From Chitinophagales bacterium (lineage in GTDB: Bacteria; Bacteroidota; Bacteroidia; Chitinophagales; CAIODY01): a stretch of DNA of 64,000 nucleotides. Location: assembly GCA_947452995.1 (NCBI GenBank), contig CANGEV010000003.1:1-64000 (forward strand). The letters run 5' to 3'. Below are positions 17,276-25,983 of the stretch, in pieces (within the stretch, counting starts at the first letter, position 1; every line of letters begins with the position of its first letter). The translations under genes were made by a program, and so were the position numbers. A model generated the notes under the pieces. That model worked only from the letters and a program-made list of their open reading frames with translations, did not search any database and was not told the DNA's origin.

Positions 17276-17656
17276 ATGCCAACCATTAAATTAACGACAG
17301 AAGCTTTCAAAGAGCAAATATTCAATTACGATACACATCAAGATTGGGCGTACAAAGGTAGTCTTCCTGCAATCATCGACTTTTATGCAGATTGGTGCGG
17401 GCCATGTAAAATGGTTGCGCCAATATTAGAAGAGCTCGCAGAAGAATATGCTGGCAAGATCAACATTTACAAAATAGATACCGAAGCGGAATTAGAATTA
17501 GCCCAAGTATTTGGCATCCAAAGCATCCCTTCACTTTTATTTATCGATGCGAACGGTCGACCAATGATGCAACCAGGAGCCTTTCCCAAAAGCACCTTTA
17601 AGAAAGTAATTGAGGAACATTTATTGAATCCTCCAAAAGAAACAAATGAACAATAA
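17276..17656 (+). CDS. trxA: Thioredoxin
   Basis: The 126-residue protein has the thioredoxin fold with DFYADWCGPCKMVAPIL (CGPC active site, about residues 41-44) and the cis-Pro loop GIQSIPSLLFID. It is slightly longer than E. coli TrxA, with a charged C-terminal tail. It reduces cytoplasmic protein disulfides. A terminator follows immediately, separating it from the ECF cluster. Confidence 0.93.
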   Translation: MPTIKLTTEAFKEQIFNYDTHQDWAYKGSLPAIIDFYADWCGPCKMVAPILEELAEEYAGKINIYKIDTEAELELAQVFGIQSIPSLLFIDANGRPMMQPGAFPKSTFKKVIEEHLLNPPKETNEQ

Positions 17657-17658
17657 AT

Positions 17659-17684
17659 AAGGGAGTCTAATTGGCTCCCTTTTA
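17659..17684 (+). terminator. Terminator of trxA
   Basis: Stem GGGAGTC/GGCTCCC with a 5-nt loop followed by TTTT, directly after the trxA stop. It makes readthrough into the ECF sigma cluster unlikely. Confidence 0.75.
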
Positions 17685-17755
17685 GTTTAAAAAATAGTTA
17701 CCACTAATTCCCTACTTAAACTTCTAAGCAAAAAAGAAGTCATATCTTAACGAAG

Positions 17756-18319
17756 ATGCAAGAAAGCAAGTTGGATATCACGAAGCTCCGTAATGGAGAG
17801 GCCAGTGCCTATGTCCAACTTTTGCAATTATATCAAGCCAAGGTATATGCTACTTGCTATAAATTCTTCTTAAATGAGGAAGACGCCAAAGATTTAACGC
17901 AAGAGGTTTTTATTGAAGTGTTTGAATCCGTAAAACATTTCAAAGAGGAATCTCAGCTATCCACCTGGATTTACAGAATCGCAAGCAACAAATGTTTGGA
18001 TGAAATTAAGCGCCGTAATCGTAAAAAACGATTAGTGAACATTGCTAATAAAATTGGTCTGGAAAGCTTACAAAACCTATTAGCAAGTGATGCGAATCCT
18101 GTAAAGGAACTCCTGATAAAAGAAGAACTAAAAGCTGTTTTAGCAGCCATGAATAAACTTACCGACCAACAACGCACTGCTTATACCCTTAGTAAAGTAG
18201 AATCCTATAGCAACAAAGAAATTGCAGCAATATTATCCCTAAGTTTGAGTGCTACAGAGGCCTTAATAAAACGAGCGAAACAAAAATTACTTGAAGAACT
18301 CAAAAAAAAGAAAAAGTAG
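17756..18319 (+). CDS. ECF-type RNA polymerase sigma factor
   Basis: The 187-residue protein has region 2 (YKFFLNEEDAKDLTQEVFIEV and STWIYRIASNKCLDEIKRRNR) and region 4 (LTDQQRTAYTLSKVESYSNKEIAAIL with the helix-turn-helix and EALIKRAKQ). There is no C-terminal extension. It heads an eight-gene same-strand cluster with very small gaps. The next two genes encode a one-TM protein and a CnrX/Spy-like protein, the positions usually held by anti-sigma factor and sensor. Confidence 0.9.
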   Translation: MQESKLDITKLRNGEASAYVQLLQLYQAKVYATCYKFFLNEEDAKDLTQEVFIEVFESVKHFKEESQLSTWIYRIASNKCLDEIKRRNRKKRLVNIANKIGLESLQNLLASDANPVKELLIKEELKAVLAAMNKLTDQQRTAYTLSKVESYSNKEIAAILSLSLSATEALIKRAKQKLLEELKKKKK

Positions 18320-18378
18320 CGCCTGATTTATTTTGAAAGGTCGTCTAAACTTAATTATAACGACCTAAATTCCACAAA

Positions 18379-18660
18379 ATGGATCCAAATGAAACACTAT
18401 CCTTGTTCGATAGTGAAAATAAAGCTGAATCCCCCATTACACTCCATCAATTAATGGAGCAACTAGGTGAAAAAAGAAAAACGAAGTCGAAATCGAAAAC
18501 CAACTTCGTAATTATTTCACTTCTTGCTATATCCATAAATATTATCGGCATCGCAATGCTAATGAGTAGCGAAGTAAAAAACGAATCAACTTCCTCCAAC
18601 CAAGAAAATGAATGGCAGAATGTCTATTCTTCTTTATTAATCAACCAAAAGCCTAATTAA
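18379..18660 (+). CDS. Small single-TM protein, candidate anti-sigma factor
   Basis: The 93-residue protein has an acidic N-terminus (MDPNETLSLFDSENKAES), a Lys-rich stretch, then one membrane helix (FVIISLLAISINIIGIAML, about 50-68) and a short outer tail. It lacks the HxxxCxxC zinc motif of ZAS anti-sigma domains. Its place directly after an ECF sigma gene suggests an anti-sigma role, but only by position. It ends one base before the next gene begins. Confidence 0.5.
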   Translation: MDPNETLSLFDSENKAESPITLHQLMEQLGEKRKTKSKSKTNFVIISLLAISINIIGIAMLMSSEVKNESTSSNQENEWQNVYSSLLINQKPN

Positions 18661-18661
18661 T

Positions 18662-19162
18662 ATGGACTATATTTCAAAATATAAAATCCTTTTCCGATTA
18701 GTTATCTTACTATTCATATTAAATGCAACTACGATAGGTTTCATCGTGTGGCATAAATTCAATAAACCGAAAAGAGAAGCTCACTTATTTAAGCAAAGAG
18801 AGTCCTTTAAGGATGTTTCAAAAATATTAAAGAGTGAATTGCAACTTGATCAAAACCAAATGCTTCACTTCGAAAGCATACGAGAGAAATATTATCAGCA
18901 AGAGGTAAAAATTGCAAGTAGAATTAAAGCTGAAAAGGATTCTATAAATGCAATCATGTTTAACAAAAACAGCAATGAAATTTTGTTAAAGCAACTTGCG
19001 CATCGAGTAGCAGAAAATGAAGAAGCAATGGAACTTGTGCGTATTGAGCAGGCACATGAATTAAAAACAATTTGCACTCCCGATCAGCAGGTAAAATTCG
19101 AACTACTTGTGAAAGAAATTCGAGACTATTTCCGTCCGGACAACCGCCCAAATCAAAAATAA
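18662..19162 (+). CDS. CnrX/Spy-like periplasmic sensor or chaperone-type protein
   Basis: The 166-residue protein has an N-terminal membrane anchor (about residues 10-30) and a helical periplasmic domain. LQLDQNQMLHFESIREKY and CTPDQQVKFELLVKEI resemble the paired LTxxQ-type segments of Spy/CpxP and CnrX proteins, which fold as four-helix hairpins. CnrX senses Co/Ni and works with an ECF sigma and an anti-sigma. Here metal ligands are not obvious beyond scattered His residues, so a metal-sensing role is inference. It lies between the anti-sigma candidate and the first phosphoesterase. Confidence 0.6.
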   Translation: MDYISKYKILFRLVILLFILNATTIGFIVWHKFNKPKREAHLFKQRESFKDVSKILKSELQLDQNQMLHFESIREKYYQQEVKIASRIKAEKDSINAIMFNKNSNEILLKQLAHRVAENEEAMELVRIEQAHELKTICTPDQQVKFELLVKEIRDYFRPDNRPNQK

Positions 19163-19166
19163 TCTG

Positions 19167-20819
19167 ATGAAAAAAGCATTCCAATTTATTACAATTGTTT
19201 CATTAATAGGTACATTTTGCAACTATAAAACCTTTGCACAAGGCTATAATATTATTTTAGGTCGTCCGACAGATACAAGTATTACCGCTAGTATTCTCTT
19301 CGAAAACAACACAACTTTTTACCTAGAATATGGATTGACAACTGGTGCTTATTCAAAGCAAACGAGCAGCTATAACGCATTAGCAGGAATTCCAATTGAA
19401 ATAGACATTAAGTCGCTAAGCGCAGATACTAAATACTTCTACCGAATTCAATATAAAGTGAATGGTGTCTATACCCCTTCTCTGCAATATAGTTTTCACA
19501 CACAACGAATGCCTGGTGCTACATTCACCTTCACTGTCGAAGCAGATGAACATTTATATGATAAGAAAGGTGTAAAGAACATGTACAATGTAACCTTAGC
19601 TAACGAAGCTGCAGACAATCCTGATTTCATGTTATCCCTTGGTGATATCTTCGGCGACGACCACTACCCTTTTACGATTACTTCTGGTGGACTTGATTCT
19701 CTTCATAAAGATTATCGCCCATTCCTAGGAAGTATTTGTCATTCAATCCCTTTCTATATCTGCCTCGGTAATCATGAAGGAGAAAATGATTATTACCAAA
19801 GCTTCAATGCACCCAATAACCTGTGTGATTGGGCAACACAATGGAGACAATACTACTACCCAAATCCATATCCGAACAATTTTTATACCGGCAATGGCAC
19901 GATAGAACCTTTTGGAATCGGATATCCTGAAAACTATTATGCATGGACTTGGGGAGATGCCTTGTTTGTAGTATTAGATGTTTATCGAACAGAATGTCAC
20001 GATAGTTTAGTGCCGAAGCCGCAAGGATGGAATTGGACTTTAGGTCAGACACAATACAACTGGCTCAAAACAACGTTGGAAGGTAGCACAGCAAAATATA
20101 AATTCGTTTTTGCACATCACTTACGCGGACAAGGACGTGGAGGTGTAGCGTGGGCAACAACCAATGAGTGGGGCGGCTTACAAAACACGAATGGCAACTA
20201 TACCTTTCCTACGTATCGACCAGGTTGGGCAAAGCCAATACATCAAATATTCAGAGATACCAAGGTGACGATGTTTGTTCAAGGGCATGATCATGTCTTT
20301 GCACATGAAGTTTTAGATAGCATCACTTATATCTCTACCCCAATGGCAGCAGATTCCACTTATGAAATTGGCATGTTAGCAAATGCTGATGCTTATGTTT
20401 CTGATACAGTAGATGGAACAGGGCATTTGCGTTTTACGGTAAGTCCGGAATGTGTTAAAATGGATTATGTAAAAGCCTATCTTCCACAAGACACAGCAGG
20501 GATTCATAAAAACCGTGAAATAGGATTCAGTAAAACAATTGGAGTGTGTAAGACAAATACGTTAATCAACAATCTACCTTCTTATAAATTAGCGGTAAAA
20601 CCGAATCCGAGCAGCGATTTTATAACAATTGAGAATAATACAAGGCGAGCACTTGGAAAAATAAGTATTCAAAATATCCTTGGAGAAACAGTCTGGAGCA
20701 ATAGTAGTGAAGACAGTTTTCTTAGAATTGAAACGAATAATTGGGCCAACGGAATTTATGAAATCAGTGTAGAAAATGGAACTGAAATCGCTGCTAAAAA
20801 ATTGATCATCCAACATTAA
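19167..20819 (+). CDS. Secreted metallophosphoesterase with T9SS sorting domain, copy 1
   Basis: The 550-residue protein has a signal peptide (to about residue 25), an N-terminal Ig/Fn3-like purple-acid-phosphatase-type domain (TSITASILFENNTTFYLEYG, about 35-110) and a calcineurin-like phosphoesterase domain. The metal motifs are DEHLYD, SLGDIF, LGNHEG, FAHH and QGHDHVF. The C-terminus (KPNPSSDFITI ... NGIYEISVENG ... KKLIIQH) is a type A T9SS sorting domain, so it is probably exported and surface-attached. The substrate is unknown. The GDIF and DEH spellings differ from the usual GDx(G/N) and DxH motifs. It is followed after 5 bp by a paralogue. Confidence 0.88.
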   Translation: MKKAFQFITIVSLIGTFCNYKTFAQGYNIILGRPTDTSITASILFENNTTFYLEYGLTTGAYSKQTSSYNALAGIPIEIDIKSLSADTKYFYRIQYKVNGVYTPSLQYSFHTQRMPGATFTFTVEADEHLYDKKGVKNMYNVTLANEAADNPDFMLSLGDIFGDDHYPFTITSGGLDSLHKDYRPFLGSICHSIPFYICLGNHEGENDYYQSFNAPNNLCDWATQWRQYYYPNPYPNNFYTGNGTIEPFGIGYPENYYAWTWGDALFVVLDVYRTECHDSLVPKPQGWNWTLGQTQYNWLKTTLEGSTAKYKFVFAHHLRGQGRGGVAWATTNEWGGLQNTNGNYTFPTYRPGWAKPIHQIFRDTKVTMFVQGHDHVFAHEVLDSITYISTPMAADSTYEIGMLANADAYVSDTVDGTGHLRFTVSPECVKMDYVKAYLPQDTAGIHKNREIGFSKTIGVCKTNTLINNLPSYKLAVKPNPSSDFITIENNTRRALGKISIQNILGETVWSNSSEDSFLRIETNNWANGIYEISVENGTEIAAKKLIIQH

Positions 20820-20824
20820 AATAA

Positions 20825-22546
20825 ATGAAAAAACAAATAGTTAGTCTTGGCGTTGTTTTATTGACTTCCATTACAAGCTACGCTCAAACTATTTTACGTA
20901 GCGAAGTTTTAGGTCGTTGTACCAACAACAGCGTGGTGATTCAAATGTTATTTGCAGATTCTGCAGATGTAAAAGTCGACTACGGTTCGGCACCTGGAAC
21001 CTTCACTGCACAAACAACCTGGCAAGTATTTGCGGATAGTATAAATGCAGATATTGCCATAAATGGCTTACAAAAAAATACGCAATATTATTACCGGGTT
21101 ACCACCAGGAAGCATGGTACATTAACAACGAAGGCTCGTTCGGAGCATCAATTCCATACCCAGCGAGATTTAAACGACTCATTCGTTTTTACTGTTCAGG
21201 CAGATCCGCATATGGATGCTTCAAGTGATACTGCGTTGTATAAAGTATGTTTACAAAATCAATTAAACGATCATCCTGATTTCATGATCGACCTCGGTGA
21301 CTTCCTCATGACGGACAAGCTTAGAAACAGCGCGAATCAAGTACCTTTCGACACGATTCCTTATAGATGTAATCTTTTGCGCGCTAAGTATGAAACCGTT
21401 TGTCATTCAATTCCTTTATATATCACTCTAGGCAATCATGAAGGTGAGGCGGGCTGGTATAATGATGGAACTCCGAACAATATTGCAGTTTGGGACACGA
21501 AAGAACGTAAAATATATTTCCCAAACCCTTTCCCTGACGGATTTTTCAGCGGGGATACCACACATTATCCATACGTTGGCCAAAGAGCCAGTTATTATTC
21601 ATGGACTTGGGGAGATGCTTTGTTTATCGTTTTAGATCCATATTGGTTTACCAATCCAAAGCCAGATGCACAGACAGGTTGGAGATGGACTCTCGGCAAA
21701 CAGCAATACGACTGGCTAAAACAGACTTTGGAGGGCAGTCATGCGAAATATAAATTCATCTTCTCACATCAAATAGTTGGCGGAGATCCAGAAGGGCGTG
21801 GAGGTATTGAATATGCCTCACGTTATGAATGGGGTGGCAACGATATAGATGACACCACCTACACATGGAACACAAATCGTCCGGGTTGGTATAAACCAAT
21901 AAAAGACTTGTGTATGGAAAACAGAGTAAATATCTTCTTTCATGGTCATGATCATTTTTTTGCAAAACAAGAGAAAGATTGTATGATCTATCAAGAAACT
22001 CCGCAGCCAAGTTTGCCAAATTTTAATTATCCAAATTCAGCTACCCCATATGGATACCTTGGTGGACTCATTTTAGGAAATACAGGTCATTTAAGAGTAA
22101 CTATAACCGGTCAATACACCAAAGTAGAATATATCAAAGCTTATCGTCCTTCACAAGAAACAGGCACACGACACAATGGAGATATTGTAGCAACCTATTT
22201 TATTAACGCAAGCAATAATTGTTATGACTCTATGTTCACCAATTCACCGATGATTTGGAACACGAATTACTTTAATGAAGTAGTTTTCCCAAACCCAAGT
22301 GCAGAATCTACAAACATTCAATTAGAGTCAATCAATAACAATCCTATTAGTCTTCAAATTTTTGATTTAAATGGCAAATTTATTCGCACCTTGCTCAATA
22401 ATGAAACACTAAGTTCGGGTAATTATACCATCAATTGGGATCATAAAAACTACCAACAAGAAGTCGTTCCAGCCGGCACCTATCTCTACACAATTCATAA
22501 CAGCAACAAACAAATAGCTAGCGGTAAAATTTGCATTCAAAAATAA
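20825..22546 (+). CDS. Secreted metallophosphoesterase with T9SS sorting domain, copy 2
   Basis: This 573-residue paralogue of the preceding gene has a signal peptide, a Fn3-like domain (KVDYGSAPGTFTAQT) and a metallophosphoesterase domain with ADPHMD, DLGDFL, LGNHEG, FSHQ and HGHDHFF. Here the first motif is the canonical DxH, unlike copy 1. The C-terminus (PNPSAESTNIQLE ... VPAGTYLYTIHNSNKQIASGKICIQK) is a FlgD-like T9SS domain. Adjacent placement and shared order indicate an old tandem duplication. The substrate is unknown. Confidence 0.88.
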   Translation: MKKQIVSLGVVLLTSITSYAQTILRSEVLGRCTNNSVVIQMLFADSADVKVDYGSAPGTFTAQTTWQVFADSINADIAINGLQKNTQYYYRVTTRKHGTLTTKARSEHQFHTQRDLNDSFVFTVQADPHMDASSDTALYKVCLQNQLNDHPDFMIDLGDFLMTDKLRNSANQVPFDTIPYRCNLLRAKYETVCHSIPLYITLGNHEGEAGWYNDGTPNNIAVWDTKERKIYFPNPFPDGFFSGDTTHYPYVGQRASYYSWTWGDALFIVLDPYWFTNPKPDAQTGWRWTLGKQQYDWLKQTLEGSHAKYKFIFSHQIVGGDPEGRGGIEYASRYEWGGNDIDDTTYTWNTNRPGWYKPIKDLCMENRVNIFFHGHDHFFAKQEKDCMIYQETPQPSLPNFNYPNSATPYGYLGGLILGNTGHLRVTITGQYTKVEYIKAYRPSQETGTRHNGDIVATYFINASNNCYDSMFTNSPMIWNTNYFNEVVFPNPSAESTNIQLESINNNPISLQIFDLNGKFIRTLLNNETLSSGNYTINWDHKNYQQEVVPAGTYLYTIHNSNKQIASGKICIQK

Positions 22547-22551
22547 AAGCC

Positions 22552-24195
22552 ATGTTTAAAAATCTTCTTTCTCGTTTTTTAGTAGTGGTACTCATTACAA
22601 TCAGTACTAATACAATTTTTGCGCATGATTTAAATTACGCAAGTTCGATTCCACACCATTGGACGATGATTGACCAAAAGAAATCGTTTAATGGTAGTTT
22701 TTACTTTCTAAAAAACGGCTATGTAAAAATTGAATTGAGTAATAATCGATTTACAGAAATTAAGCTCGAATCACTTTGCGCTGAAGACAAAAAATACGTA
22801 TTAAAGAGACAAGCAAAAATTGATGCGCTCAACCAGCAAATCATTGCCAATCTTGTTTCAAAGCAAAAGGCTAATACTATAACGAAGATTCCAGCAACAA
22901 AAACAATTATCCTATTGACAATTCTCATGGTGATAAGTTTGTCTGGATTTTTAATTCGTAGAAAGAAAAATGCGAAGTACCTAATACCAATTTTTAGTAC
23001 AGCACTTATTTTTTCTATTGTGAGCTTTTCATTAAAATCAATGCAAGCAAGTAATCCTGCGACGATAAACAATGCTTTTGCTCCATTCGTTCCAAATATT
23101 CATACCTTTTTTGATAGCACTTATTTTTGGGTTGAATCAAAAGGCATTCCGACTACACATCAAATGATGGTTGGTATTTCTTCTAGCGGTTGGCAGCGTC
23201 AGGTGCCGATTCCCCAATGTTATATGGGGACGAATGCATGGCCAATACCATTAAATCCTGTTATGGCAAGTAATCCTATTCCTGTTGACAGTATTCACTT
23301 CACACGTGGGGCAATTGCCATTGCTGTAAATGGCGTACCAATTTTTAACGAGCATACCAATACCGGAGCTGATGCCTTAACCGCTGGCCAGTTAGATACT
23401 TACGGAGGACATTGTGGGCGAGGCGATGACTATCATTATCATGTTGCCCCATTGCATCTATATAACCATACAGATGCGACATTACCTATTGCCTACGCAT
23501 TAGATGGCTTTGCTGTTTATGGAGTGAAAGAAGCTGACGGCAGCAATATGCAAAGCTTGGATGCTAATCACGGACACGCATATGGAGGAACCTACCACTA
23601 CCATGGTACGAGTACATATCCCTATATGATTGCAAAAATGGCCGGACAAGTAACGGAGGATGGTACACACCAATTGATACCGCAAGCCGTAGCACATCCT
23701 GTTCGTGCAGGGCAATTACCACTAAACGGTGCTTTAATCACTGCTTGTATTCCGAATGCTACTAATAACGGCTATAATTTAACGTATACGTACAAAAACA
23801 ATACAGATTCTGTGGTCTACAGTTGGGATGCAAACGGCAATTACACGTTTAATTATTATACTGGCGCAACCATGGATTCCACAGAAACAAAACACGGCTT
23901 CGTACAATGTGTCGTTCCCGCCACACCAACAGGCCTGCAAAATTTAGTTGCTAAAGAACAGATTTCATTGTTCCCTAATCCAACAACAGATAATTTATTT
24001 ATCCAATCAAAAAACTTGATTCAATCTGTTCAAGTTTTTAACATCAATGGTACTTTAGTATTAACAGAAAACAAATCAGCTAAACAAGCTGGCCTTTATT
24101 CTCTTTCCGTTAAACAGCTCATTCCTGGCATGTACCTTTTACGAATTACAGACCTTGACAATACTGTAAGTATTAAAAAATTTGTAAAAGAGTAA
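22552..24195 (+). CDS. YHYH domain protein with SHD1-like N-terminus, two TM helices and T9SS sorting domain
   Basis: The start at 22552 (MFKNLLSRF) opens a signal peptide; an upstream ATG would overlap the previous gene. The 547-residue protein begins with an SHD1-like segment (HWTMIDQKKSFNGSFYFLKN ... LCAEDKKYV, about 35-85). Two hydrophobic helices follow (about 123-143 and 152-170), then the YHYH domain with DYHYHVAP and a second TYHYHG, and a T9SS tail (FPNPTTDNLFI ... MYLLRITDLDN). YHYH proteins have no proven role; the His pairs suggest metal binding. Internal TM helices in a T9SS cargo are odd. It overlaps the HupE-like gene by 1 bp (TAATG). Confidence 0.82.
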   Translation: MFKNLLSRFLVVVLITISTNTIFAHDLNYASSIPHHWTMIDQKKSFNGSFYFLKNGYVKIELSNNRFTEIKLESLCAEDKKYVLKRQAKIDALNQQIIANLVSKQKANTITKIPATKTIILLTILMVISLSGFLIRRKKNAKYLIPIFSTALIFSIVSFSLKSMQASNPATINNAFAPFVPNIHTFFDSTYFWVESKGIPTTHQMMVGISSSGWQRQVPIPQCYMGTNAWPIPLNPVMASNPIPVDSIHFTRGAIAIAVNGVPIFNEHTNTGADALTAGQLDTYGGHCGRGDDYHYHVAPLHLYNHTDATLPIAYALDGFAVYGVKEADGSNMQSLDANHGHAYGGTYHYHGTSTYPYMIAKMAGQVTEDGTHQLIPQAVAHPVRAGQLPLNGALITACIPNATNNGYNLTYTYKNNTDSVVYSWDANGNYTFNYYTGATMDSTETKHGFVQCVVPATPTGLQNLVAKEQISLFPNPTTDNLFIQSKNLIQSVQVFNINGTLVLTENKSAKQAGLYSLSVKQLIPGMYLLRITDLDNTVSIKKFVKE

Positions 24196-24752
24196 TGTCG
24201 CACTTCGTTAGATATTTACAACTCGGGATAGAACATGTTCTACCGCTTGGCTATGATCACGTATTATTTATAGTTGCGTTGTTTCTTTTGAACTCAAAAC
24301 TGAAAACAGCTTTCATTCAATGCACCCTATTCACCATAGCTCATTCACTTACGCTAGCGTTAGCAATATTCGACTTTATAAACATTCCAACCCAAGTAAT
24401 TGAAACCGCCATTGCATTCTCCATAGCGTTGGTAGCTATTGAAAACCTATTTATTCCAACACTAAATATTTTACGACTAAGTCTTGTATTCTTGTTTGGA
24501 TTGCTGCACGGATTGGGCTTTGCAAATGCATTAAAAGAAATAGGAATACCTAAATCACAATTAATAGGCAGCTTATTTGGTTTTAATTTAGGCGTTGAAA
24601 TCGCACAGCTATTAATAATTTTAATTTGCTATATATCTATCGCTTACTTTTGGAAGAAGAAAGATTGGTATCAAGAAAAACTGATCAACCCATTGAATAT
24701 GATCATCGCCTGCACTGCTTTGGTAATAGGCATTCAACGACTTTTAAATTAA
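24195..24752 (+). CDS. HupE/UreJ-family membrane protein
   Basis: The 185-residue, mostly hydrophobic protein has about six membrane helices. Its N-terminus GIEHVLPLGYDHVLFIVALF matches the GxxHxxxGxDHxLF signature of the HupE/UreJ_2 group, and a second polar motif LLHGLGFA lies in a later helix. Family members are suspected metal (Ni/Co) permeases or metal-handling accessories. There is no hydrogenase or urease here. Its translation is coupled to the YHYH gene. Metal transport is inferred. Confidence 0.82.
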   Translation: MSHFVRYLQLGIEHVLPLGYDHVLFIVALFLLNSKLKTAFIQCTLFTIAHSLTLALAIFDFINIPTQVIETAIAFSIALVAIENLFIPTLNILRLSLVFLFGLLHGLGFANALKEIGIPKSQLIGSLFGFNLGVEIAQLLIILICYISIAYFWKKKDWYQEKLINPLNMIIACTALVIGIQRLLN

Positions 24753-24756
24753 TACA

Positions 24757-25983
24757 ATGAAAAAACGGATACTTCTATTTTTTATTATTCTTAGTCAAGT
24801 AACTTTTGCCCAGTCTGTAAAAAAAACAATGAAGCGCTTGCCAGATACTGGTCAAAACACAAGTTATACCAATACTTTTGGAGAAGACAATGACTATTCT
24901 TTCAATGTCCCATTTTATATCAATAATGGCGACGGAACCATTACAGATACGATTACTGGCTTGATGTGGCAAAGGACTGATGGCGGAGAAATGACAATTG
25001 ATAGCGCACATAAATACGTTCAAAGCCTTACACTTGCAACATATTCAGATTGGCGGCTTCCAAGTATTGCCGAAAGCTTTTCCTTACTCAACTTGCAAAT
25101 GATGAATCCTGCTTTAAACATCCTCTACTTTCCAAATACGACTGCAGAATATTGGTGGTGCTTAGATACTGCTTTTAATAATCCCAGTAAAATTTGGGTA
25201 ACAAATGCCGGTGGTGGTCAAGGTCCACACCCTAAATCGGAAACAATCAGTGCAGGTGGTAATAAACGCTTTCACACTAGAGCTGTTCGTGATATTAATA
25301 TTCCGAGTATTATTACACAGCGTTTCACTGATAACGGGGATAGCACAATTACTGATAACTTAACAGGCTTGACTTGGCAAAAATTTGGAACGAATGATAC
25401 GATGAGTTGGGAGAATGCATTGCAACGAGCTGAATCAAGCACAACTGCGAATTATACCGACTGGAGATTACCAAACATAAAAGAATTAGAAAGTATCAAC
25501 AACGTCAAGGCAAATGCTCCGTCTGTCTACACCACATTCTTTCCGAATTTGAAAGCCGCTAACTATTGGTCGAATACTACACAATTCAATCACAGTACGA
25601 ATGCATGGTATATTGATTTTAAAAATTTCGGATTGACGACATACATGGACAAAAGCGCTCGCTCAGCCTATATAATCTGTGTTCGAAATATAAACAAATC
25701 TACCACTGCAATAACATCCCAAACGACAACAAATAAGGTAGTCGCATTTTACTGCAATGAAAACAAAAGCCTCACAATATTACCTTCACAACAATTTAAA
25801 AACAGCTTATTATCGGTCTTTAATTCTTCAGGTCAACAAATTTTTACTACAACAATTACAGGTATAAATTCCGCAGAGAAATTTGAAATCCCATTACCTC
25901 CTCTAACAACAGGTATCTATACCTATTCATTAAAGAACGATGGCCAAATAAGCAGTGGCAAATTCAGTGTAAATAATTATTAA
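24757..25983 (+). CDS. DUF1566 (Lcl-like) secreted protein with T9SS sorting domain
   Basis: The 408-residue protein has a signal peptide and two copies of the DUF1566 module. The first has DGTITDTITGLMWQR and YSDWRLPSIAE; the second has DSTITDNLTGLTWQK and YTDWRLPNIKELESI with AYIICVR. The C-terminal part (ILPSQQFKNSLLSVFNSSG ... LTTGIYTYSLKNDGQISSG) looks like a T9SS sorting domain. The Lcl domain of Legionella is a lectin/adhesin, so surface binding is possible. It is the last gene of the ECF cluster and overlaps the convergent acs gene by 4 bp. Confidence 0.82.
   Translation: MKKRILLFFIILSQVTFAQSVKKTMKRLPDTGQNTSYTNTFGEDNDYSFNVPFYINNGDGTITDTITGLMWQRTDGGEMTIDSAHKYVQSLTLATYSDWRLPSIAESFSLLNLQMMNPALNILYFPNTTAEYWWCLDTAFNNPSKIWVTNAGGGQGPHPKSETISAGGNKRFHTRAVRDINIPSIITQRFTDNGDSTITDNLTGLTWQKFGTNDTMSWENALQRAESSTTANYTDWRLPNIKELESINNVKANAPSVYTTFFPNLKAANYWSNTTQFNHSTNAWYIDFKNFGLTTYMDKSARSAYIICVRNINKSTTAITSQTTTNKVVAFYCNENKSLTILPSQQFKNSLLSVFNSSGQQIFTTTITGINSAEKFEIPLPPLTTGIYTYSLKNDGQISSGKFSVNNY

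Noticed and set aside
25980-25983. Frameshift or assembly error at the DUF1566/acs junction
   Set aside because: Both proteins end normally; convergent genes with 4-bp overlaps occur several times in the window (11617-11620, 62851-62854).
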